A stretch of DNA of 64,000 nucleotides, from positions 434,001 to 498,000 of the forward strand of contig CAVYNA010000004.1 in NCBI GenBank assembly GCA_963769765.1, written 5' to 3'. Numbering within the stretch: position 1 is the first letter of the stretch; each line of letters begins with the position of its first letter. This stretch comes from Bog-756 sp963769765 (GTDB taxonomy: Bacteria > Actinomycetota > Acidimicrobiia > Acidimicrobiales > RAAP-2). This document shows positions 7,971-16,745 of this stretch, piece by piece. The notes beneath the pieces are model-generated. The model saw only the letters and a program-made list of their open reading frames with translations, did no database searches and was not told the origin of the DNA. The position numbers and the translations under genes are program-made.

Positions 7971-9557
7971 CTACTGCTGGTGGAGGAGTCGCCACCACCA
8001 CGACGGCTCCGGGACCGTCGCGCCGAGTTCGAGGGGGACGACCTCGATCTGCTGCCCGAGCGCGAAGAGTGCGTTGCCCACCGTCGTTCGCCGAGGACTT
8101 CCGGGGACGACCGGGTGGAACACGGCAGCGGACGAGACGCGTTGCCCGGGCCACGCGAGCAGGAAGGTGCTCCGGGCGGTCACCACCGTGACCCGGTGGT
8201 CGCTACCTCCCCACCGTGTCACCACCGACGCGACGGCCTGTCCGCCCTCGGACACGGCGACCGCCTGGATCCCCTGTTCGGTCGCGGCGAGCAGCGCCTC
8301 GGTGACCGGGCGGGTGAACCGGAGCGGATCGGGCACCGTGAGGTCGTTGAGCGGGATCGTCGTCGTCGGGGACGGCGTCGGGGCCGGTGGTGGGGGCGCG
8401 GGGGGCGGAGGGCTCGCCGGCGGCACGGCCGGCGTCGGCGTCGGGGTCGGAGCCGGTGGCGGGGGCGGCGCCGTGGTCGTGGTGGTCGTGGTGGTCGTGG
8501 TGGTCGGCGGCACGATCGGCGGCGGCACCGGCTGGCCGAGCACCGCGACCAGCGTCACGACTTGGCGACCGTGCAGGCTGCGCGCACCCGCGAGGATGAG
8601 GCACCCACCGGCCTCCGAGGTGTACCCGGACTTGATGCCCACGACTCCGAGGGATCCGACCTCCGAGACGATGTTGTGGAGCGTCCCGACGATCGGCAGC
8701 GTCACGGACGACATCGCGACCACCTCGGCGAAGGTCGGATCGGCCATGCCGGCGGCCGCGATGCGTAGGCAGTCCGACGCCGTCGACACCGAGTGGGGGT
8801 CGTACCCGCTCGCATCGACGAAGTGACTCGACGTCGCGCCGAGCGAGGCGGCCATGGCGTTCATCTTGGGCACGAACGCCGGTTCGGAGCCGGCGTCCCA
8901 CTGCGCCAACGCGAAGGCGACGTCGTTGGCCGACTGGGTGAGGAGAGCCTCGAGCATCTGGCGCTCGGTCAGGACCTCGCCTTCACGGATCGCGATGGTC
9001 GACTCGTCGAGATGGAGCTCGCTGTCGTACTCGGCGACGTCGGCCGCGTCGACGGTGATCGCGGGCCCCTGCGACCCGGCGGCGACCGGGTGGTCGCGCA
9101 GCACGGTGACCGCGGTCGCCAGCTTGGTGAGCGATGCAATCGGCACCGGCACCTCGGGCCCGGACTGGGCGGCGTAGCCGACCGAGGGGATCGCGATGGC
9201 GGCCTGGCCCTTTGCCGGCCAGGGCAGGGCCGGAGGCACGCCGGCCACCGGCTCGCTCGAGGCGAGCGCCGAGGTGAGCGACGGGCGGGCGAGGGGCTGG
9301 TTGATCCGCTGCGCCGCGATCCACCCGCCGGTGGCCGCAACCGCAGCCACCACGACCGCAGCCGCGACGACCAGCCAGCGCGTCCGCCTGGAGCGCCGAG
9401 CGCCCTGGCGGTGCCGCAGTCTTCCGGTGACGGGCTCAGGGGGGTCGATCGAAGGAACCGCGATCGGAGCCGCGGACTGGATCGCAGCCTGCTCTGCGGT
9501 TCGCTCCGCCGTGTCGTCCCCTCCCGGGAGCTGTTCCCCGAGGATGTCTTCGCTCAG
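7971..9557 (-). CDS. D-alanyl-D-alanine carboxypeptidase with N-terminal membrane anchor and Pro/Thr-rich linker
   Basis: Penicillin-binding DD-carboxypeptidase (S11 family) that trims pentapeptide stems of peptidoglycan outside the membrane. Order: cytoplasmic N-terminus with a basic stretch (RLRHRQGARRSRRTR), one transmembrane helix (LVVAAAVVVAAVAATGGW), then the catalytic domain with SxxK (IASLTK), SxN (QSANDVAFA) and KSG (GIKSGYTSEAG). An extracellular linker of 11 consecutive Thr and Pro/Ala/Thr runs follows, then a C-terminal DacA-like beta domain. No ATG, GTG or TTG is available between the ftsK 3' end and the membrane helix. The best candidate is a CTG at 9557-9555 forming CTGA with the ftsK stop and preceded by AAGAGGAG. 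Family assignment is firm; the start is not. Confidence 0.88.
   Translation of the reverse strand: MSEDILGEQLPGGDDTAERTAEQAAIQSAAPIAVPSIDPPEPVTGRLRHRQGARRSRRTRWLVVAAAVVVAAVAATGGWIAAQRINQPLARPSLTSALASSEPVAGVPPALPWPAKGQAAIAIPSVGYAAQSGPEVPVPIASLTKLATAVTVLRDHPVAAGSQGPAITVDAADVAEYDSELHLDESTIAIREGEVLTERQMLEALLTQSANDVAFALAQWDAGSEPAFVPKMNAMAASLGATSSHFVDASGYDPHSVSTASDCLRIAAAGMADPTFAEVVAMSSVTLPIVGTLHNIVSEVGSLGVVGIKSGYTSEAGGCLILAGARSLHGRQVVTLVAVLGQPVPPPIVPPTTTTTTTTTTTAPPPPPAPTPTPTPAVPPASPPPPAPPPPAPTPSPTTTIPLNDLTVPDPLRFTRPVTEALLAATEQGIQAVAVSEGGQAVASVVTRWGGSDHRVTVVTARSTFLLAWPGQRVSSAAVFHPVVPGSPRRTTVGNALFALGQQIEVVPLELGATVPEPSWWWRLLHQQ
8473..8505 (-). repeat. 9-bp microsatellite encoding poly-threonine
   Basis: The unit gtggtcgtg is repeated about 3.7 times in a row inside the carboxypeptidase gene, encoding 11 threonines (ACC and ACG codons) of the flexible linker. 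The unit is a multiple of three bases, so copy-number change would alter linker length without breaking the frame. Confidence 0.8.
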
Positions 9558-12040
9558 CGCGCGTCCAGCTCCTCTTGGGTCATGAGGACCGCCCGTGCCT
9601 TGGAACCCTCGGAGGGGCCGACCACGCCGCGCCGCTCCATCAAGTCCATCAGCCGGCCGGCCCGTGCGAACCCGACCCGCAGCTTCCGCTGGAGCATCGA
9701 GGTCGAACCCAGCTGCGAGCGGACCACCAGGTCGATGGCCTGGTCGAGCAGCTCGTCCTCCCCGTCGTCGGCCCCGGCCCGAGGCCCATTGATCGCGACC
9801 ACCTCTTCGATGCCTGCCACCACCTCCATGGGTCGCTGCCGCTTCCAGTGGGCCGCCACCGCCCGGACCTCCTCCTCGCTCACCCACGGACCCTGGAGGC
9901 GTTGGGGATTGGAGGAGGACGCGGTGAGCAGCAGCATGTCGCCCATCCCGATCAGCCGCTCGGCTCCCGGTTGGTCGAGGATGACCCGGCTGTCGGCCAG
10001 CGAGGAGACGGAGAAGGCGAGGCGCGACGGGATGTTGGCCTTGATCACGCCGGTGATCACGTCGACCGAGGGACGCTGCGTTGCGAGCAGCAGGTGGATC
10101 CCGACAGCTCTTGCCATCTGCGCGATCCGGCAGACCGAATCCTCGACGTCGCGGGCCGCGACCATCATCAGGTCGTTGAGCTCGTCGACGACGATGAGGA
10201 TGAACGGCAGGCGCTCGTAGCGGGGCCCGATCTCGGCACCGTCCGCGCCTTCCGTCTCGCTCCCGCGCATCCGGAAGCGGTAGGCCTCTTCGAGGTCGGC
10301 GAGGTCACCGTTGTCGAAGGCGGTGTTGTAGCCGGTGATGTCGCGCATCCCCACCTCGGACAGCAGGTCGTAGCGCCGCTCCATCTCGGTGACGGCCCAG
10401 CTGAGCGCGTTGGCGGCCTTCTTCGGATCGACGACCACCTGGGTCAAGAGGTGGGGGACGTCGTTGTACTGGCCGAGCTCGACTCGCTTCGGGTCGACCA
10501 GGATGAGGCGCACCTGCTCGGGCGTCGACCGCGTGAGGACCGAGGTCAAGACCGAGTTGATGCAGGAGGACTTGCCCGAGCCCGTCGCCCCCGAGACGAG
10601 GAGGTGGGGCATCTCGGCGAGGTTGGCCATCACGGCGCGCCCCGCGATGTCGCGGCCGAGTGCGACCTCGAGCGGATGACGGGAGCGGGCCGCTTCGTCG
10701 GAGGCGAGGACGTCACCGAGCGCGACCAGCTGGCGGTGGTGATTGGGCACCTCGACGCCGATTGCCGACTTCCCCGGGATCGGCGCGAGGATGCGCACGT
10801 CGGGCGAGGCCATCGCATAAGCGATGTCCTTCGAGAGCGACGTGACCCTCGCGACCTTGACCCCGGCACCGAGCTCGAGCTCGTATCGGGTGACCGACGG
10901 GCCGACCGTCCGCCCGAGCAGGCGGGTGTCGACGCCGTGTGCCGCGAGCGCGGTCACCAGCGCCTCTCCCGCCAGTTCGATCTCGCGCTCGTCGACGGTC
11001 TGGGGTCCTGTGCGCCGCAACAGATCCGGAGGCGGGAGGCGCCACTCGCCGACCGCGCCCCCGAGGGTGGGCTCCGGCGGTCCATCGGTCGGTTCGCCCT
11101 CGTCGACCGGGCACTCCTCACTCGCAACGATCGTCCCCGCGACCTCGTCCTCCACCTCCCCGACCGCACCGAGGCCGGCACCGACACCGACACCGGTGTC
11201 GTCCTCCCCACCGGTGTCGTCTTCCGCGACCTCGAACACGTCGGGCGGTGGCACATGCAAGGCACGACCGAAGGGATCGGTCGGATGATCGTCCTCGTCC
11301 TCGACGTCCTGGTCCGAGGGCCCGCCACGGGCCGCCGCCACGGCCCACCGCCACCCGGCCGCGACGCCGCCCAGCGCTCGCCGCACGGAGACACCGGTCA
11401 GGACCACGGCCGCCACGATCACGAGTGCGACCAGCACCAGCGTCGCTCCGAGCCCGCCGATGCCCGCTCGGAGCGGATCGCCTGTCGTGGCACCGAGCCA
11501 GCCCCCTGCACCCGAGAGGCGGGCCGTCGACGCGGCGAGCGGGGGCGACCCCCCGGCCAGCGAGGCGAGCCCGGCGATCGCCACGAGGACGAGGACCGCA
11601 CCGAACACGGCTCCAGCCGGCTCGCGGCCGGTGCGGGCGCGGTCGGAGTCGTCGTGGTCGTCGTTGCGGCCGACCAGGAGGCGGACACCGACGGACAGCA
11701 AGATCGGCGGAACGAGGAACCGGCCCCATCCGAGAAGGTCGCCACATCCGGTGCGCAGCCCGTGGCCGGCCGGCCCGAGCGCGTCCGCGTAGAGGGCCAG
11801 ACCCGAAAGGATGCCGGCGGTGACCGCCACGACCCCCCAGATGTCCGTCGCGTGCGACGCGACCACGGTCGCGAGCGATCCCGCGGGCCGACTGCCTCCG
11901 TCGCCGGCCCGACCGACAATCCGACGGCTCGCCCGGCGCGTCCCCGGCGGTCCGGCTCGGGACCTTCGGGCGGTGCCGACGCCACGCTTCGAACGCGACG
12001 CCGCAGCCCGACCAGCCCGACGCTTGGTCGCGGTCGTCAC
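9554..12040 (-). CDS. ftsK: DNA translocase FtsK/SpoIIIE
   Basis: Septum-located ATP-driven DNA pump that clears and resolves chromosome termini during division. The 828 residues have an N-terminal basic segment, about four transmembrane helices (residues 65-230), an acidic linker (around 260-330), then the motor with Walker A GATGSGKSS, Walker B ILIVVDELNDL and LLLATQRPSVDVITG. A C-terminal winged-helix gamma domain with GSTSMLQRKLRVGFARAGRLMD recognises KOPS sites. I chose GTG 12040-12038 because TAGCCT lies ten bases upstream, giving a near-leaderless transcript; in-frame starts at 12070 and 12088 are alternatives. The stop overlaps the next gene's CTG. Confidence 0.93.
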   Translation of the reverse strand: MTTATKRRAGRAAASRSKRGVGTARRSRAGPPGTRRASRRIVGRAGDGGSRPAGSLATVVASHATDIWGVVAVTAGILSGLALYADALGPAGHGLRTGCGDLLGWGRFLVPPILLSVGVRLLVGRNDDHDDSDRARTGREPAGAVFGAVLVLVAIAGLASLAGGSPPLAASTARLSGAGGWLGATTGDPLRAGIGGLGATLVLVALVIVAAVVLTGVSVRRALGGVAAGWRWAVAAARGGPSDQDVEDEDDHPTDPFGRALHVPPPDVFEVAEDDTGGEDDTGVGVGAGLGAVGEVEDEVAGTIVASEECPVDEGEPTDGPPEPTLGGAVGEWRLPPPDLLRRTGPQTVDEREIELAGEALVTALAAHGVDTRLLGRTVGPSVTRYELELGAGVKVARVTSLSKDIAYAMASPDVRILAPIPGKSAIGVEVPNHHRQLVALGDVLASDEAARSRHPLEVALGRDIAGRAVMANLAEMPHLLVSGATGSGKSSCINSVLTSVLTRSTPEQVRLILVDPKRVELGQYNDVPHLLTQVVVDPKKAANALSWAVTEMERRYDLLSEVGMRDITGYNTAFDNGDLADLEEAYRFRMRGSETEGADGAEIGPRYERLPFILIVVDELNDLMMVAARDVEDSVCRIAQMARAVGIHLLLATQRPSVDVITGVIKANIPSRLAFSVSSLADSRVILDQPGAERLIGMGDMLLLTASSSNPQRLQGPWVSEEEVRAVAAHWKRQRPMEVVAGIEEVVAINGPRAGADDGEDELLDQAIDLVVRSQLGSTSMLQRKLRVGFARAGRLMDLMERRGVVGPSEGSKARAVLMTQEELDAR

Positions 12041-12050
12041 AGTGTGATCC

Positions 12051-12056
12051 AGGCTA
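12051..12056 (-). promoter_or_regulatory. Possible -10 box of ftsK
   Basis: TAGCCT on the minus strand, ten bases before the GTG chosen for ftsK. It would give a leader of about three bases. Confidence 0.4.
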
Positions 12057-12104
12057 CCGCCGGTGCCCATGCCCGAGGTGGACACCACGGCTGCACGGTA
12101 CGGC

Positions 12105-13838
12105 TCAGACCGTGACGATCACGGGCACGATCATCGGTCGCTGCCGGGTGCGCTCGCCGACCAGCCGACCGACTGCCTTGCGCACGACGCGGTTGAGGGT
12201 CTCGTGATCGGTGTTCCCGGCGCTGAGGGCCCCCTCGAGCGCCTTGGTGACCTCGGCCCGGGCGTCGTCGATCATCGCCTCGGTGTCGCGGTCGCTGGCC
12301 CAGCCGCGGGTCACGATCTGCGGGACGCCGATCACCTCCCCGCGCTTCAGGTCGACACTGGCGACGGCCATGACCACGCCCTCCTCGGCCAGCACCATCC
12401 GGTCCCGCAGGATCCCGTGCCCGACGTCGCCCACCGAGCTGCCGTCCACGAAGAGGTAGCCGCCCGGCACCGTCCCGTCGCGGTGCAGACCCTTGTCGTC
12501 GAGACGCACCGCGTCGCCGTCCTCGCACAGGAGGACGCGCTCACCGTGGATCCCCATGGTCGCGGCGAGGCGGACGTGGTTGGCCATGTGCCGGTACTCG
12601 CCGTGTACCGGGATGAAGAACTCCGGTCTCGTCACCGAGAGGAGCATCGCGAGCTCGCCCTGGCGCGCATGGCCGCTCACGTGCACCGCGTCGACGCCCG
12701 AGTGGATGACCTCGACGCCACGACGGTGGAGGCTGTCGATGACCCTGCCGACCGACCACTCGTTACCGGGGATCGGGTGCGCGCTGATCACCACCACGTC
12801 GTCGACACGGAGACTGAAGAAGCGGTTCTCTCCTGCCGCCAACCTCGAGAGCGCCGACATGGGCTCGCCCTGCGACCCGGTCGAGATCACGCAGACGCGG
12901 CCGGGCTCGAGGTCGTCGATGTCCTCGATGTCGACGAGCGACCGGTCCGGGATGTCGAGCACGCCGAGCCGACGGGCGAGGCCCACGTTCTTCTGCATCG
13001 ACCGGCCGAGCGTCGCGATCAACCGTCCTCCGGCGATCGCCGCGTCGGCGACCTGCTGGATCCGATGGATGTGGCTGGCGAAACAGGTCACGATGAAGCG
13101 ACGGTCGGGCCGGGCGAGGAAGACCTTCTCCAACGTCGCGCCGACGGTCGACTCGGATGGCGTGAATCCCGGTTCCTCGGCGTTCGTCGAGTCGGAGAGC
13201 AGGAGTCGGACCCCCGGGGAGGACGCGAGCGCACCCATCCGCGCCAGGTCGGTCCGCCGGTCGTCGACGGGATGGAGGTCGATCTTGAAGTCGCCCGAGT
13301 GGAGGATGATCCCCTGGGGGGTGTGGAACGCGGTGGCGAACGCGTGTGGCACCGAGTGGGTGACCGGGATGAACTCGACGTCGCAGGGTCCGATCCGCCG
13401 GCGTTCGCCATCGACCACCGGGACGTAGTTCGCCCGGTCGGCCAGTCCGGCCTCGTCCACGCGATTGCGGGCGAGGGCGAGGGTGAGCTCGGAACCGTAG
13501 ATCGGGACGGCGAAGTCGCGGAGCAGGTACGCCAGGCCGCCGGTGTGGTCCTCGTGCCCGTGGGTCAAGATGATCGCGTCGACCCGGTCGGCGTGCTCGC
13601 GCAGGTAGGAGAAGTCCGGCAGCACCAGGTCGACACCGGGCATGTCCGGGTCGGGGAACATGATGCCGACGTCGAGCACGAGTATCCGACCGTCGACCTC
13701 GATACAGGCGCAGTTCCGGCCGATCTCGCCCAGTCCGCCGAGGAACACCACCCGGACCGGCGCGGGCCCGCTCCCCTGTCGGCTCGAGGCGTTCCGGCTC
13801 CGCCGCGCCGGTCGACCGGCGCGACCGTCCTCAGGCAA
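12105..13838 (-). CDS. rnj: Ribonuclease J (metallo-beta-lactamase 5'-3' exo/endoribonuclease)
   Basis: Zinc-dependent RNase acting in mRNA decay and rRNA maturation in bacteria without a classic RNase E-only system. About 577 residues: beta-lactamase domain with LGGLGEIGRNC and the metal-binding THGHEDHTGG, the beta-CASP domain (DSTNAEEPGFTPSE, CFASHIHRIQQ, STGSQGEPMSAL, SGHARQGEL), and a C-terminal RNase J domain. The start is unclear: TTG at 13838 overlaps the dapA stop, and another TTG at 13862 would overlap dapA by 32 bases; the conserved sequence begins near residue 27. dapA-rnj order is a common actinobacterial arrangement, so co-transcription is likely. Confidence 0.94.
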   Translation of the reverse strand: MPEDGRAGRPARRSRNASSRQGSGPAPVRVVFLGGLGEIGRNCACIEVDGRILVLDVGIMFPDPDMPGVDLVLPDFSYLREHADRVDAIILTHGHEDHTGGLAYLLRDFAVPIYGSELTLALARNRVDEAGLADRANYVPVVDGERRRIGPCDVEFIPVTHSVPHAFATAFHTPQGIILHSGDFKIDLHPVDDRRTDLARMGALASSPGVRLLLSDSTNAEEPGFTPSESTVGATLEKVFLARPDRRFIVTCFASHIHRIQQVADAAIAGGRLIATLGRSMQKNVGLARRLGVLDIPDRSLVDIEDIDDLEPGRVCVISTGSQGEPMSALSRLAAGENRFFSLRVDDVVVISAHPIPGNEWSVGRVIDSLHRRGVEVIHSGVDAVHVSGHARQGELAMLLSVTRPEFFIPVHGEYRHMANHVRLAATMGIHGERVLLCEDGDAVRLDDKGLHRDGTVPGGYLFVDGSSVGDVGHGILRDRMVLAEEGVVMAVASVDLKRGEVIGVPQIVTRGWASDRDTEAMIDDARAEVTKALEGALSAGNTDHETLNRVVRKAVGRLVGERTRQRPMIVPVIVTV

Positions 13839-14751
13839 CCGACTGCTCGGCCGGTGCCACAAGGCCGAGCTCGGCGACGAGCGCGCGTGCCTGCGCGTCG
13901 AGCGCCTCGGTGGCCGGCGCGTTCGGCAGCCGGCACTGCCCGGCCGGGAGTCCCAGGGCCCGGCAGGCCGCCTTCGCCGGGACGGGATTCGGGTACTCCT
14001 CCGAGGACTCGAAGAGGTAGGACGGGATCAGCCGCTGGTTCAGCTCGATCGCGCGCCCGACCTCGCCGTCCCGGTGGGCGGCGATCATCTCCCCGAAGAT
14101 CTCGCCGGCCCAGTGGCCGGCGACGCTGATCAGCCCCACGGCGCCGATGGCGACGAACGGGAGGGTGAGCGAGTCGTCCCCGCAGTAGACCTCGAAACCG
14201 TCAGGGCACGCCGCCACCACGCTGGCTGCGGCCGCGAGGTCGCCGGTCGCGTCCTTCACCGCCACGATGGAGGGGACCTCGCGGGCGAGCTCGACGGTCA
14301 GGGCCGGTCCGATGCGGCGTCCCGACCGCACCGGGATGTCGTAGAGGACGACCGGCAGGTCCGAGGCCTCGGCGACCGCGCGGAAGTGGGCGGCGAGCCC
14401 GGCAGGTGAGGGCCGGTTGTAGTAGGGCGTGACGACGAGGACGGCGTCCGCTCCTGCAGCGGCGGCCTCGCGGGTGAGGTGGATCGAGTGCGCCGTGTCG
14501 TTCGTCCCGGTGGAAGCGATGACCGGGACGTCCACGGCGTCGACGACCGCCCGGAACAGCTCGATGCGCTCGTCGTCGGTCAGGACCGAGCCCTCGCCGG
14601 TCGAGCCGGCGAGCACCAGACCGTCGTTGCCGGTCCGGGCGAGATGACGCGCCAGGGTGACCGCACCGTCGATGTCGAGCTCGCCCTCGGGCGTGAACGG
14701 GGTGATCATGGCGGTGATCAGGGATCCGAAGCGCGGCACGGCGCTGCTCAA
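13831..14751 (-). CDS. dapA: 4-hydroxy-tetrahydrodipicolinate synthase
   Basis: Condenses pyruvate with aspartate semialdehyde, the committed step of the DAP pathway. The 306-residue class I aldolase barrel shows TAMITPFTPEGELD, GSTGEGSVLTDDER, the catalytic tyrosine in VTPYYNRPS, the Schiff-base lysine in VAVKDATGDL and YCGDDSLTLP. The first possible start is TTG at 14751 (LSSAVPRFG); a GTG four codons on (VPRFGSLITAMITPF) is equally plausible. A GGCGGGGA purine run lies upstream. The gene is followed directly by RNase J. Confidence 0.95.
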   Translation of the reverse strand: MSSAVPRFGSLITAMITPFTPEGELDIDGAVTLARHLARTGNDGLVLAGSTGEGSVLTDDERIELFRAVVDAVDVPVIASTGTNDTAHSIHLTREAAAAGADAVLVVTPYYNRPSPAGLAAHFRAVAEASDLPVVLYDIPVRSGRRIGPALTVELAREVPSIVAVKDATGDLAAAASVVAACPDGFEVYCGDDSLTLPFVAIGAVGLISVAGHWAGEIFGEMIAAHRDGEVGRAIELNQRLIPSYLFESSEEYPNPVPAKAACRALGLPAGQCRLPNAPATEALDAQARALVAELGLVAPAEQSVA

Positions 14752-14843
14752 TTCCCCGCCCGCGCGCAGGTGGGCGGCAGGGTCGTCACGATCCGCAGGC
14801 TACCAGGAGGCGCAGGTCCGCTCGCCTCCGGCGGAGGATCCGG

Positions 14844-15971
14844 TCAGGAGGCGACGGGCTGGCTCACCGCGTCGAACGACTCGTACTCCTCGGAGGTGTC
14901 CTCGAACGACTCGAACTCGATGACACCGAGCTCGGTGAACTTGGTCCGCAGCCACCCGTCGGCGGCGTCGAGCAGCCCGAGCTTCTTGCAGTTCGGCACG
15001 ATCTTCGAGAAGAGGAGCGCCTGGAACTCGGTCCGCTCGGGTGCCTGGTAGACGACCGGCACGATCGCCTTCGGGTCGACGCCGAGGCGGTCCCAGACTT
15101 CCTGCTGGAGGAAGCGGTCGCGCATGCGCGTGGCGGCCTCGAACGCGAACTCCTGCCGCTCCCTGAGCTCGGCGGCGTTCAGTCCCTGGTAGTACTCCTG
15201 GAGGCTGAGCACACCGAACGCCACGTGGCGGGCCTCGTCGGCCATCACGTAACGGAGCAGCTGGCGCAGCAGCGGGTCCTGCGTCATCTGCTGCATGAGC
15301 CCGAACGCGGCGAGCGCGAGCCCTTCGACCATGATCTGCATGCCGAGGTAGGTGATGTCCCACCTCGAGTCCGCGATGATGTCGTCGAGCAGCATGCGCA
15401 GGTGGGCGTTGATCGGATAGTGGCCCGAGAGCTTCTCGTCGAGGTACTTCGCGAAGACCTCGACGTGCCGGGCCTCGTCCATCACCTGGGTCGAGGCGTA
15501 GTACTTGGCGTCGATCCACGGGACCGACTCGACGATCTTGGCGGTGCAGAGCAATGCGCCTTGTTCTCCGTGGAGGAATTGCGAGAGCGTCCAGTTCTGG
15601 CTCTCGACGCCGAAGGCCACCCACTCGTCCTCGCTCCACTTCTCCACCGGCGTGCCGGTGAGGTCGAAGCCCGCGCCGAAGCCGCCGCCGGCCTCGGCCT
15701 CCTCGCGCACGAGGCGCTCCTGGTCCACCTCGGTCTCCCAGGGCAGGTCGGTCTGGGCGTTCCACTGGGCGTTCTTCGCCTTCTCGTAGAGCTTGTCGAG
15801 CTTCGGGCGTGCGCCCTTCTCGTAATCCCACGTGAAGATCGAGTCGTAGTTGCTCGGGACGACGTGCCGACCGTCGGCCTCCTCGGTTCCCACCACCGAC
15901 AGGATGGCTTCGAAGTCGTTGATCTCCGATCGACCGATGATCGCCTCGGTGCTGGACATATCGGTGGTCAT
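14844..15971 (-). CDS. Ferritin-like diiron carboxylate protein (oxygenase/oxidase-like)
   Basis: The 375-residue helical protein has a full carboxylate-bridged diiron ligand set of the R2/AurF/bacterial multicomponent monooxygenase type: Glu in HGEQGALL, ExxH in MDEARHVEVF, Glu in MVEGLAL and ExxH in ADEARHVAFG. Substrate and reaction cannot be read from the sequence; candidates are a hydroxylase, N-oxygenase or desaturase-like oxidase. The ATG at 15971 has an AAGGGAG Shine-Dalgarno seven bases upstream and overlaps the preceding TetR stop as ATGA, so the two are translationally coupled, suggesting this gene is the regulator's target. No reductase or ferredoxin gene is nearby. Confidence 0.75.
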   Translation of the reverse strand: MTTDMSSTEAIIGRSEINDFEAILSVVGTEEADGRHVVPSNYDSIFTWDYEKGARPKLDKLYEKAKNAQWNAQTDLPWETEVDQERLVREEAEAGGGFGAGFDLTGTPVEKWSEDEWVAFGVESQNWTLSQFLHGEQGALLCTAKIVESVPWIDAKYYASTQVMDEARHVEVFAKYLDEKLSGHYPINAHLRMLLDDIIADSRWDITYLGMQIMVEGLALAAFGLMQQMTQDPLLRQLLRYVMADEARHVAFGVLSLQEYYQGLNAAELRERQEFAFEAATRMRDRFLQQEVWDRLGVDPKAIVPVVYQAPERTEFQALLFSKIVPNCKKLGLLDAADGWLRTKFTELGVIEFESFEDTSEEYESFDAVSQPVAS

Positions 15972-16708
15972 CGTGGTTCTCCCTTGGCATGGCGGTCGGT
16001 GTCGGAAAGCCTGTCGGACGGTTTGTCGACCGGGTCGGTGTAGGGCGTGATGTCGATGGGTGCAGCGGTCCCGGTGGTGAGCGCCCGGATCCCCGGCAGG
16101 ACGAAGGTCTCGACCAGTCGGGCGGTCCGCTGCGCGTCGGTGAGGTCGGTGTGCGCGGAAGGAGCGATCGCGTAACTGAGCACGATGCGCACGGCCCACT
16201 CGGCCACGCGCGCAGCGTCGGGTGCCCGCATCCAGCGCGCGAGGAAGGGTGCGGTGAACCGCGAAGCTGTGGCGAGCAGGCGATCGGCGTCGTCGAAGGT
16301 CAGATGGCCGAGGATGAGCCCCGGCTCGTGCTCGACCAGGTAGTTGAGTGCCCGGTGCTCGCGAATCCGGGTCGACGCCTCGACGATCCCCGCGACGAGT
16401 GCCGAGGAGAGGTCCTCCGCCTCGCCGAGGCACACTCCGAGCGCAGAGAAGAGCCGGGCCGCCTCAGTCTCGACGACTGCGGCGAGCACCTCGTCCCGAC
16501 CGCCCGGGAAGGAGCGGTAGACGGTGGCCCGGGACAGCCCGGCCACCCGTGCGATGTCGTCGACGGTTGTCTTCGCGGTGCCGTGGCGCGCGAGACACTC
16601 GAGGGTCGCGTCGATGATCCGGACGCGGTTCGGCGAGGCCTGGCCGGGGATGCGCTCGGCTCCGACGGACTCGTCGGTGAGCGCGTGCAGCACGGGGTTC
16701 GGCGGCAC
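15968..16708 (-). CDS. TetR/AcrR family transcriptional regulator
   Basis: About 246 residues. The N-terminal helix-turn-helix is clear: IIDATLECLARHGTAKTTVDDIA, then GLSRATVYRSFPGGRDEVL. The C-terminal ligand-binding half is not diagnostic. It starts at GTG 16708, which carries no Shine-Dalgarno sequence but has a promoter ending seven bases upstream. It is coupled by ATGA overlap to the diiron protein downstream and probably regulates the pair. The helix-turn-helix is similar to that of the neighbouring TetR (positions 16742-17353), pointing to an old tandem duplication. Confidence 0.9.
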   Translation of the reverse strand: MPPNPVLHALTDESVGAERIPGQASPNRVRIIDATLECLARHGTAKTTVDDIARVAGLSRATVYRSFPGGRDEVLAAVVETEAARLFSALGVCLGEAEDLSSALVAGIVEASTRIREHRALNYLVEHEPGLILGHLTFDDADRLLATASRFTAPFLARWMRAPDAARVAEWAVRIVLSYAIAPSAHTDLTDAQRTARLVETFVLPGIRALTTGTAAPIDITPYTDPVDKPSDRLSDTDRHAKGEPR

Positions 16709-16715
16709 GGATGGA

Positions 16716-16745
16716 ACAGTAGTGCTGATTTTGTTTCATTGTCAA
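16716..16745 (-). promoter_or_regulatory. Promoter of the TetR-diiron operon (TTGACA-N18-TACTGT)
   Basis: The minus strand has a consensus -35 TTGACA (16745-16740), an 18-base unusually AT-rich spacer and a -10 TACTGT (16721-16716). Seven bases later is the regulator's GTG, so the transcript should be leaderless. The -35 overlaps the stop codon of the upstream TetR gene. The AT-rich spacer (ATGAAACAAAATCAG) is a reasonable place for autorepression by a TetR protein, though I see no good dyad in it. Confidence 0.65.

Noticed and set aside
8340..8520. Possible CRISPR or minisatellite in the carboxypeptidase gene
   Set aside because: The repeats are contiguous, short and code for a Pro/Thr linker; there are no spacers.
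15213..15230. CGCCACGTGGCG palindrome sharing the CACGTG core
   Set aside because: It lies in the middle of the diiron gene, encodes conserved residues and lacks the outer TRCAY/RTGYA bases of the two operator candidates.
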